Origin: Sinonovacula constricta
Lineage: Eukaryota; Mollusca; Bivalvia; Cardiida; Solecurtidae
Assembly (NCBI GenBank): GCA_007844125.1
Contig: CM017563.1
Span: 33,041,840 to 33,105,839, forward strand
Direction of reading: 5' to 3'
DNA: 64,000 bases
Part shown: piece after piece, positions 46,722 through 55,836 of the stretch
Numbering within the stretch: the first letter of the stretch is position 1
How the letters are laid out: the number at the start of each line of letters is the position of its first letter
Notes under the pieces: model-generated
Seen by the model: the letters and a program-made list of their open reading frames with translations, nothing else
The model's database searches: none
What the model was told of the DNA's origin: nothing
Made by a program: the position numbers and the translations under genes

Positions 46722-46905
46722 TTGGAAATACATTGCAGTGACAAATTTTGATCTTTATAGCAACATTCAGCTTTTTTGGTGGAGGAAGACCCCAGACAAT
46801 TGTCTGGGCAGACCACCAGCACAACGCAAGTCAGCTGGAAGACCTTCCCACATTAAGTTCTTCGTCCTGAGCAGGACACAAACCCATGCGGTGAGAGGCT
46901 AAAAG
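46722..46905 (-). mobile_element. SINE-B copy
   Basis: Plus-strand diagnostic blocks are TTGGTGGAGGAAGACCCCAG, CAAGTCAGCTGGAAGACC and GACACAAACCCATGCGGTGA (reverse of the head). Confidence 0.85.
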
Positions 46906-47530
46906 GCTAAGAGATTTTAAGTAAATAACATAAAATATAAGTGACCTCTTAGGTCTACCTTTGAACTACATTTAGGCCTGTTATCATGTAAGAGGTACCA
47001 GTAGAAACAATAAATTATTTTTTTTATCTAACCAAGCTCAAACATTAAAGTGACTAATGTGAATTTACAGTTAGTTGGTACAAATACACCTAGACAAGGT
47101 CCTGTTAGGAAAAGAAAGGAAGACACAGACTCTTGGGTAAAAGTAAAATCGGAACTCATTGTTGATTTATGCTTCGCCACTTTCAAATATATCAAGTAAG
47201 CCATCATTAGCATTATTTGCTGTCAATTTAAAATATGGCTGCATTCATACCATCCACTGTTTCACAACTAAAATACTTTTCTGCTGATAATACATATGGG
47301 TTAATGTTCATTATGGATCATAACTATTTTTTCTGACTTAAACAAAGAAATTTTATTAAATCTTGAAATATTTCCTAAGACATAAGAAAATTTCTTAAAT
47401 TTCATTCATAAAACTAGTGAATCTAAGAAGTTTCTTAAGATTTTTCCAAGAAAAGATAACTGAGATTCTTTATGAATATGAACCCTGCTCTTATTTTTTC
47501 ACACTAATACACAGCCGAATATGTACTTAC

Positions 47531-50500
47531 TGATTTGTGTCTCGGAAGAAATCTTTTAGCGTATTACTGAACTTCTTTGAATACCTCACAAATTCCCGTT
47601 TTCGTTCATCCAGAATCTGTAAGAACAAGTACATAGTTAAAAACTTAACATTTTTTTTCAATGATTATATATAAAGTATGTCAATTAACATATATTATTT
47701 TTAATATTTAAGGATTTAGATACATCCCATAGACACAGTTATGGTCGAATTGGGGATGTCTAGTTATTATTGATGAAGGAAATACAAAGACATATGTCTG
47801 GGTATAACAAATGCTCCTAAGGTCATGTGGAGGGCAACCACATGTAGATTCTCACCCTGACTGGGACTCGAACTCGTGTATTTAGGGGCCAAAGCGTTTC
47901 CAGAACTTTTACAACTACGCCTACCTTGCATTAAGTATATAAAAAAATATATATTTCACATTTAAGATGCCTAATCAAACATGAACACCAGACCTGGTAG
48001 CACAAACGATTCCAGGTACGAGAGGCCCTGGGTTCGATCCTGTGCCGTGACATACCAAGACATTAAAAAATGGTAGTGGTATATCTCCCTTGCTAACACC
48101 CAAGCAAATAGAAGGATAGTTCTATGACTGCTTGGCCCGGTGTCAGGATAATGTAACTAGCGACACGCTATACACACTGAAGGCAGCACTATATGTGCTC
48201 AAAGTGGACACCAGATAACTGAAGTACTGCTGGTGGGACGATAAACCCAATAAACAAACAATGAAACAGATCAGGACTCACTTGTTTGCTGCCATTTTCA
48301 GCAGAAGACACTTCTGAGATGACCCTGTTGACTGCATCTAGCAGAAGTTTAATTGCGCTGGCTATCTCCCTACAGAACAAAATGTACACTGATAAAATCC
48401 CTCAACAGGATAAAGCCTCCAAAGTCATCATATTATCTAGGGATGGAATCTATTATTAAAAATAACTTCAATTTCAAGATTTATGAAATACATAATGGTA
48501 TATTTGATCAATTCTTGTTTTAAACTTTTGTCAGTTTAATTCATGCATCCATTTATCTTAACCCTTTAGCTCATGCATATGCCATTTTACGCCTTTGTAC
48601 AGATTCACAATTATTCCTATTATCTTCAGCTGTATCAATACATGTTAAGGGCTTATTTGTAGACTAGTTAAGTCTAGGTTATATAATTATATGCCAAAAA
48701 TCCATGTGTTTAAAATATTTAAAACAGTTTCAAAGAAAATCAATAAAATCAAGTGAATTTTAAAAACCCTATACATTTAATATGAATGAAAGGGTTAAAG
48801 AAGCAGGCCACATGAACAGGAAACTTTAAATGATGCTTTCTGCATCAACAATTTTAATTAGATACCTTCTGGAACTAAATGTTTTTAATGGTTTCAAAAA
48901 AAATGCAATTATACTTTTTTGCAACAACAGCTTACTTGATTGTTTCTAAGAACTGTTTCCTGTCATGTATCTGTTCTGGGATTCTGCTGAGAATCTTTTT
49001 GAGGTGTACAGCACAGCGGTTCAACTCCTGGAATGTGTGTTCTGGACGGGTTATGCGCAAGTCTGGAATAAGCAAAAAACAAGATGGTCATGTTGTTATA
49101 TCTGTGAACACATTATAGGTTCAAGGTGTAGCAACCATTTTTGCAAAAGTCCAAGGATTTGCAATAAATATTGCAAATGCTGAGTTTACTGCAAAAGCAT
49201 GCGACAATGCCATTAGTATTTGCAATAACAGGGCTTGCAAAAGAATCAAACTGTGAAATAAATGTCTATAATCTATACCAGTGTACTCATAAAGATGCAT
49301 AATTAAGAAGAAATTGTTTAAACTTAAGTTTTAATGTGATTAAAGACATATTTAGTTCAAAAATAAAAAAAAAATCAAATTTAAAAAACAAACAAATTTT
49401 CTGCTGAAAATAGCCAGAAACACACTTTTATCGCTTAAAACAGTCGGAAAACTATTATGCATTGTCTTTTTTAGTAAAAAAAAAGAAGTTTTTTTAAGAA
49501 TTTGATTTGACCCAAATTCAACGTGAAACAGTCTTCTTTGGACAAAAATCACTTAAAATACCCCTAAATGACATTTTACTTGAAAGAAAATGGTTGTGAA
49601 GAAGTCTTGAGACATATTTACTCTCAACAGCTTTTGCAATAATTTCATTGCAAATGCTGAAATTATTGCGAAAGCTGGTGACAACACCAACAGCATTTGC
49701 AATAACAGGGTTTGCAATAAAAAGTCAATTCCAGCATTTGCAATGAAATAAAATTATAGTTTGATTTTTTTTATTGCAATCCTTGTAATTGCAAATGCTG
49801 TTGGCAATGTCGCCAGCATTCGCAATAAACTCAGCAGTTGCAACATTTATTGCAAATTCTAAGATAATTGCAAAAACGTTTGCTACAACATGGTACCTGT
49901 GAAGGAGCTGGATGCAAATGCAGTGCATTGAGCTACAGGTGTGACGTAAGCTTTAATGGTACCTGTAAATAAGACTTGATTATGCAACTAAGCTATTTGG
50001 GCCATTAATAATTCTCCTTCTATCACCTGACTACACATTTTAAATTAAAAGGATGTCGATACTTTAAGATATGTTTTGAAACAAGTACTGGGTATAAATG
50101 AAAAATGACATTTTGCTGATCTGTATCAACACCATTTACCTCAAAATGTTCATTTAATGCTTAGCTAGTGATACAAGATATATGATTAGCTTTTTTTGAT
50201 AAAATTATTTGAAAAATTACCTGACTGCTCTTATTGAAATTGAGTAAACTTGGTTATTTTGGTAACTGAATTTTTTTTTCTATCACCATGTTGTGAAGCA
50301 TCACTGATGCAATCTGAGCTCACCTTCAGCCTCTGGTGATCCTCCCAGAAGAAGCACTGTCTCACTGATGTCAAACTTGTCCTGGATGTCAGCCTTCCTC
50401 AGCAGTCCTTTCACAAAATCATAAGTAAACCCGGGCAAGGCTGTGTCCACCTGCAGAGATACAAGTTCATTATCTAAAACTATTTAATATCTCTTGAATA

Positions 50501-53079
50501 CAAATTATTAGAAATATCTCTTAACTTACATGTCAACCGACACTTTGGATTAAAAAGTGTTTCCTCATAAAACCAAATGTATTATTGTTACTTGAGCAGA
50601 TACCTTAAAATTCTGTTTATTAATGTCCATTATCTTATGTGAGAAGTGAAGCATTAACACTCTACTAGTCATAACAAACATACATTTCTTATCTGACCCA
50701 CACTGCAGTTAGCTATTTTAAGCTAAGAAAACAATGTAACTACTTACTTTTGGGATCACTTACTTTTGGGATCACTTACTTTTGGGATCACTTACTTTTG
50801 GGATCACTTACTTTTGGGATCATGTTATATCATCATTCCAGTAATCCACTCTGACAATGATTATTTTTGGCAAAAAACCCATAGATTAGGAAAGAATGAA
50901 CGTTTAGCATGATTTTTAATGAGTTGTACTGCCTTTTAACTGAGGTAGTGCTTAAAATCATACTTGATAAAATGAGTTACTGCGGAAAATTATGCATAAA
51001 TACCCCGAACAGCTCTCTGATAAATTTATAGTATTAGATATAAATAAACTGTTGGATATCACATTTTACCCGTAGCTCGCTACATTTGTTAATTACCCAG
51101 ACTAACTCTTAGTCTTCTTCTGACAAAGACATGTAAATTTGCCTAGATATATTGCTAATAGTGCAGACCCTGATCAGACAGTTCCTAGGAGCTGGCTGAT
51201 CTAGAGCTACACTACTTGCTAAAGTCTTACATATACAGGTTGAGTCAGATAAGTATTATTGTTCTGAAAGGACAATGATATAAATTAAATTCTAAGCATT
51301 GTTCACATCCTTATAAGAAACCTGCAAATTGCAATGCTTTCAAATTATTGTTCAGACAATAAGCAACAAGTTTTTATATGATATGTTAAAAATATCAAGA
51401 TTTCTTCATTTTCATTTTGAAATATACAAAGCAGCAACACAATTATGATCATTTTTATCGTGATGTCCACTTTGATTGTTGGAGGAAGCACATATACCAA
51501 TGTCTGGGTAGAACCACTGGCACATTGCAGGACAACTAGGAGATCTCCATACATTTTTTGCAGCTGCTTGCCTCTGGCTCTATGGCCCTTGATCCCATGG
51601 GTTCAAGTCCCAATTCAGGATGAAAAGTTTTTAAGTATGGAGGTCTTCTAATAACAACAGCAACTTGACTCACTAGGCCATGGTGCCATTTATTCTTCAT
51701 TTTTGTTTTTTTGTTTTGTTTTTGAGATACATCACAGCGACCAGTTATGATCATTATAGCAACGTCCAGCTATTTGGTGGAGGAAGACCCCAGACAAAAG
51801 AACCACCTGCGCACCGCATGTCAGCTGGCAGACCTTCCCACATTAAGTCCTTTGCCTCGAACTGGACTCGAACCCACGTGATGGAAGGCTAAGCAGTCAG
51901 CGGATCTTCATTTTCAATTTCATGTACAATACAAACGTGTCAAAACTGCAAGATGCATCATTATTAATCATAAATATCACATCACAATGGTTTATGTCTC
52001 AGTCAGGGCAAATGTTCAATGTTACAAAGCCATGCAGCTGGTCCAAGATTTGCTCCTTTTATTCAAATTTATCATCATGCATACATGTGAACTTTTTCTG
52101 AGGTCAAAGTGGGAGATCTACACTAGCAAAGTGGGAGATTTGTTATTTTCATATAAACAAAGAAGAAAGTTATCTGTTTCCAAATAGGGAGATTTCTGAA
52201 AATGTATAAAACACCCCACATTTTCAAATAATTTTGAACCTTAAACGTGGAAATCTCCCTCCAAAAGTGGGAGTGTTAACGTGTATGATCATGGTCTTTT
52301 GTTATCAATAATACGCGGAGGTCTCGTCAATGACCAGAATTGTTCCAATATGACTTAAATATGTAAGTGAAGAGAAGGTTAAGTGACATAAGACAGATAT
52401 ACACAGTATGTACCTTTGTTATGGCTGCTCGCAATGTCTGTGATGCTGCTAGATCCTTTTTCTCCAACTGCAATGAAAAATAAGCTTTCTATTCAAAACA
52501 CACATAATGGATTAAAGAAATATCAAATGCACCCATATGATACACAGGGTTTTTTTTGGTTTAGTTTCAAATAAATAATTTATATAGCAAATGTAACGCA
52601 GGCCGGCACTCTCCAATGGTCACCCATCCATATACCAGCCACAGTAACCGTTGCTTAACTGCGCAACTTTAGAAGCCACTTAAACCGTGTCATTAAAGAG
52701 TTAACCCAACAGCGCGTATGGTTTGAAGTGTTTATATTTTCTACCTCTGCAGTTGGTACACAAACAAAAGAAACTGTAATTTCAAAAGTGCATGCATTAC
52801 AATGTAGCATAACAATAATCTACAAAATAAGTTTGTTCAATGTGCTCAACAGTAAATTTAAATTAAATGTACATATATCACTTGTGCTGCATTTACCAAA
52901 ATAATTATTGCCCTGGTATCTGGTATCAAATAGGAATCATCAACTCCTATAATTTAAAAAACCAGGAAGAAAAGTTCCTGTGTACAGAAAGCAGTACATA
53001 CTTTTTCAAATATTGGAGAGAGGACCACATCTACAATCATCTTGGCATACAAAGCTTTGTTTCCATCGCCCATTGTCAT
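47531..53079 (-). CDS. PDCD10: Programmed cell death 10 (CCM3), six coding exons, 3' end missing
   Basis: Minus-strand exons: 53079-53002, 52467-52414, 50450-50324, 49062-48936, 48369-48282, 47616-47531. All splice sites are GT/AG and phases agree, giving 186 codons plus 2 nt; human PDCD10 has 212 residues. Matches include LAASQTLRAAITK, RPEHTFQELN, KKILSRIPEQIHDR, EIASAIKLLLDAVNRV and REFVRYSKKFSNTLKDFF, covering the N-terminal dimerisation region and most of the FAT-like helical domain. The start MTMGD follows two in-frame stops; an acceptor at 53131 shows that a non-coding exon precedes it. PDCD10 bridges striatin/STRIPAK and GCKIII kinases (STK24/25/26) and, in vertebrates, the CCM2 complex. 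The last coding exon, about 25 residues, was not found. If the 47531 donor is not used the frame stops at once (CAG TAA). Confidence 0.92.
47728..47925 (-). mobile_element. SINE-B copy, diverged
   Basis: Plus strand reads ACACAGTTATGGTCGAATTG, GACATATGTCTGGGTATAAC and GACTGGGACTCGAACTCGTG, the reverse complement of the SINE-B body and B-box-like head. It is in the PDCD10 intron between 47616 and 48282. Confidence 0.75.
47988..48262 (+). mobile_element. SINE-A copy 5
   Basis: Head CCAGACCTGGTAGCACAAAC and GGTTCGATCCTGTGCC, body GCTTGGCCCGGTGTCAGG, end GGTGGGACGATAAACCCAAT. It ends about 20 bp from a PDCD10 splice donor, antisense to the gene. Confidence 0.85.
48562..48794. mobile_element. piggyBac-like MITE, 233 bp
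   Basis: TTAA flanks both ends (48558-48561 and 48795-48798); ends are CCCTTTAGCTCAT and ATGAATGAAAGGG. The sequence CTCATGCATATGCCATTTTA after the left end matches, inverted, a segment near 30800-30820 of the larger element at 29729, so both belong to one family. Confidence 0.75.
49125..49891. mobile_element. Foldback element with about 110-bp inverted arms, rich in TTGCAA
   Basis: The left arm (49126-49240: GTGTAGCAACCATTTTTGCA, ATTTGCAATAAATATTGCAA, TGCTGAGTTTACTGC ...) matches the reverse complement of 49780-49890 at roughly three quarters of positions. A third partial copy sits at 49660-49720, and AGCTTTTGCAATAATTTC/GAAATTATTGCGAAAGCT makes a further palindrome near 49630-49675. No clear target duplication. 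It is in a PDCD10 intron. Confidence 0.65.
50745..50822. repeat. 16-bp tandem repeat, five units
   Basis: ACTTACTTTTGGGATC is repeated about five times with no differences, which suggests recent expansion. It is in a PDCD10 intron. Confidence 0.95.
51437..51650. mobile_element. SINE-B, rearranged inverted pair
   Basis: A minus-strand body (51437-51548; GTCTGGGTAGAACCACTGGC) is followed by a plus-strand head (51560-51650; CCATGGGTTCAAGTCCCAAT). Confidence 0.65.
51722..51900 (-). mobile_element. SINE-B copy
   Basis: Plus strand shows CAGTTATGATCATTATAGCA, TTGGTGGAGGAAGACCCCAG and ACTGGACTCGAACCCACGTG. The body has a small deletion after CCCCAGACAAA. Confidence 0.85.
52084..52283. mobile_element. 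200-bp MITE with TA target, copy 1
   Basis: The element begins CATGTGAACTTTTTCTGAGG, contains several AAGTGGGAGAT blocks and ends GTTAACGTG, with TA on each side. A second copy of exactly the same length is at 58939. A TA duplication and short TIRs suggest a Tc1/mariner-type non-autonomous element. Confidence 0.8.
52597..52672 (-). repeat. 5S rRNA-like fragment
   Basis: Read on the minus strand it has GTTAAGCAACGG, GGCTGGTATATGGATGGGTG, ACC and GAGTGCCGG in the order and spacing of the 3' half of 5S rRNA (AGCTAAGC, TGGTTAGTACTTGGATGGGA, GACC, AATACCGGGTGC). It is too diverged and too short for a working 5S gene. It could be a 5S pseudogene or the head of a 5S-derived SINE. It lies about 130 bp from a PDCD10 exon. 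Confidence 0.55.
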
Positions 53080-54540
53080 TCTAGTGTGGATTTATTAGAT
53101 CAACAATCATTAAGATGCTACCTCATTGGTCTGCAAAAACAAATACATGTCACTATTAGAATTCATTTTAGACGTTTAATATATATTTTTACAGTCTCAA
53201 TCAAAAAGAGTGATAAGAAAGTTTAGATATAGGGAATGAGTTAAAGAAAGAGTCAGAAGAACAAGTAAGAAAAGACAGGCCAAGTAGGCATTTAGCTAAT
53301 ATTATCAACAAATGTTTCAAAACAACTGCCGTTCCACAATAAGATGATTGGCATCAACTAGATGATATTGAGGGCATACTGATATTATTAATCATAGTGA
53401 TACTGACAAGTGAGTAACAAGCTTGTCCTCGGTAAAACTTGTTCCACTATACTACAACTTGTCTGACATATGGTATGCATATGCTGTACAGCTAGCTAAA
53501 TGGTGGTTTGTCGATAAATTATTACCTAAAGTAATTTGATTCTACCAACTGATTATCTAAACAGAACTTTGTAAACGTATCATTCAAGTTACTCCTTCCA
53601 GGTACAAAAACTGTATATCAGTTCATTTTGTAAATTGTAAGTTATAAAAATCCTTTAGAAAGGTAGTCAATTTAAAACAGATCAAACTCCCATGAAAGCT
53701 TTTTGAAAATGAATCTGTATGAAGATGAAGGATGAAATAAATAAAAATTGTCATGAACACCGACCAACTCCTCTAAGTAAGAAGCAATGTTCATTGCTTC
53801 ACTAAGGATCACCACAAAATTCATCTGCACTCGTCCTCAAAAGTGATACACTATTGAAAGTATGTTAGTTCAATATTAATTCCACTTTAATCTGGCACAA
53901 GTTTGTCTGGTGCAAGCTGTCTTGTCTCCATTTGCTTCTGGACACTTAGTTAATTTTACCAAACAACCAAAACATGTTCCTTTATGCAAAACAGGGACAG
54001 CGTAGAACACATGCATATGAAAATGTTAACTAGTTATTACAGGCCTGTCTCTAAAGTAAAATACAATGACAAATACCTAGAACATAATGTAAAACAAAAA
54101 ATATTTTTCCAAAACATGTAGTGTGTTTGCAACACAAAATAAAAGAAAATAAGCTTGTACTAACCAAAACACCTATTGTACACATTTTTACATTAATAGC
54201 ATTTTAAACTTTAAAAATACAACCAACTTATTTTGGGAGTTATATATATCCGCCTTTGTAAATCATAACATGCATATTGTATATAACACACAAAATAAAG
54301 TTTACCAATATTTGTTAGATAATTTTTCAAATTGTTCTTATAACCCAAGGAAGTTAAATTCCTTTCCTGTTTCATCTATGCAAGCAAAAGTTTTCAATTT
54401 ATAAACCACTTAAGTCGAGTTGTGAGGCAGGCATTGCCGAGAAGTTCCATTTACTGCTACATTAAAAAAAAAAAATGCCTACGTTTGTAGCATGAGAGTT
54501 TAGTACTCAAAGTTTGTACAGGTTTTCGTAAAGTGCTGTG

Positions 54541-54945
54541 TTGCAGTTTTACTGGTAGTTCATTCATAGAGCCTCTAAAGCTCAGCTGCTAGCATGACCC
54601 ACTAGTATTCAGGTGGGCTGGGATTTGCTGTCATTTTTGCTGATACTGTGCAGAGACATTTCTATCATTATAGCACAGGGGCACTTATGAGGTGCCCAAG
54701 GACTGAACCCGGCTGGTTCTTTATACTGACACCGACGAGTCAGGCGTAATGCTGTCTCCTTAGCCCAGAGCGTTAGGAGGGAAGCCACTACTACCAACTT
54801 TTAAGTCTTTGGTCTGACCCGGCCTGGGGTTTGAACCCCGCGATCTCCCGATCCGCAAGCCAACGCTCTACCAACTGAGCTATTGCGGCCCGTAGCATTG
54901 GGGTATTCCTGGTGGAGGCTCACTTTTTCTGCTCGTGTTACATTT
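54541..54945. mobile_element. Element E copy 1, interrupted by SINE-C
   Basis: Left part (54541-54617: CAGTTTTACTGGTAGTTCAT, GAGCCTCTAAAGCTCA) and right part (54893-54945: ATTCCTGGTGGAGGCTCACT, TTTTCTGCTCGTGTTAC) match, in order, the intact copy at 55064-55190. The SINE-C lies exactly between them. Confidence 0.7.
54618..54892 (-). mobile_element. SINE-C copy 2, full length
   Basis: On the minus strand the tRNA-like head GGCCGCAATAGCTCAGTTGG and GGGGTTCAAACCCCAGG is followed by ACAGCATTACGCCTGACTCG and an end in AGCAAATCCCA. The head folds well on inspection, but the downstream SINE body shows it is not a tRNA gene. Confidence 0.88.
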
Positions 54946-55063
54946 GGTACCATGACCTATTGCAGAAGCTTGTTTGTAATGTGATATAGAATGGTCCTGT
55001 AGAATAGAACCTGTGACGATATCTATGGTGAATCACATTGTATATTAAGGGTGGAGTGTAGCA

Positions 55064-55190
55064 GTTTCACTGGAGGTTAATTCATTGAACCTCTATAGCT
55101 CATAAAGTTGGGTGACCCGCCAGTTTTGGGGAGGTCTGTGGTTCGATTCCTGGTGGAGGTTTACTTTTTCCGCTCCTGTTACTGGTGTGT
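55064..55190 (+). mobile_element. Element E copy 2
   Basis: Uninterrupted version: GCAGTTTCACTGGAGGTTAA, GGTCTGTGGTTCGATTCCTG (B-box-like), TACTTTTTCCGCTCCTGTTA. Probably another tRNA-derived SINE. Confidence 0.6.
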
Positions 55191-55394
55191 TCGTTGTTTA
55201 TGATTTTAGTAATTCAATGGGTAAATACTACAAAATGTAACAAATGGGGGATGCTTTGATATTTATTAAGGATTACCTTGCATGGGCATCTCTTCAGTCA
55301 AAAGTGAGGTGTGATAATTACATCAAATAATTAGACAAACATCTAAGATACCAATCTAGATTCTAGTTTGTTTATGTGTACATTCTGGGTGGAG

Positions 55395-55423
55395 TCGCAC
55401 CTGTCAAAGTGACACAGGTGTGA
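55395..55423. promoter_or_regulatory. Palindrome with T-box/E-box-like half sites
   Basis: TCGCACCT and AGGTGTGA face each other across 13 bp, with CACCTG/CAGGTG E-boxes inside. It lies about 440 bp upstream of the methyltransferase ATG, between two divergent genes. Regulatory function is only inferred. Confidence 0.3.
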
Positions 55424-55836
55424 ATCGAGTAATAACGGTATTGGTGATTTTAGCGGTTCAAAACTACGTCTTTAGAACTGAAATTATCTAATACAATAAG
55501 TATCTTTTATAATAAACACTTGTTTCATAAAAAATGCAAAATAATACCAATCAACTTCTTGTTTTCCTTCCTCAATGATAAGAGATCGACTATTTCAATC
55601 TTCACTATGAAGAGTAGTATATTTCGGTTTTCGGACCAGGAAAGTTCGTACCCAAGACAAATCGCTAAATTCTTAAGCAAAACACGTCACGTTCCATAAA
55701 CTACAAACTGTCAATCTGTTGTATTTTTCGTTGTGCATGTGAAGATGGTCAAATGCACGCATTCTTTCGAGTTTGTGCAATAAAACCAATCTCCCAAATT
55801 CCATTGGTAATTAGAGGGGTGGACCTACAGAGAAAC

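Larger units (their letters stand above)
53131..55744. promoter_or_regulatory. Divergent interval between PDCD10 and the methyltransferase gene
   Basis: It must contain the PDCD10 non-coding first exon and the promoters of both genes, but start sites are not visible. No TATA box in a clear position. It also holds element E twice and a SINE-C. I could not place the PDCD10 first exon. Confidence 0.4.

Noticed and set aside
47028..47213. Candidate last exon of PDCD10 (VFVPTN on the minus strand)
   Set aside because: It begins after a CAG acceptor and has a short likeness to the conserved VFVSAN, but the phase does not fit the preceding donor and the rest does not match.
54820..54892. tRNA gene on the minus strand (also at 62161, 40468, 15960 and 16180)
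   Set aside because: The tRNA-like heads are followed by the same SINE bodies in several copies, so they are SINE promoters and not tRNA genes.
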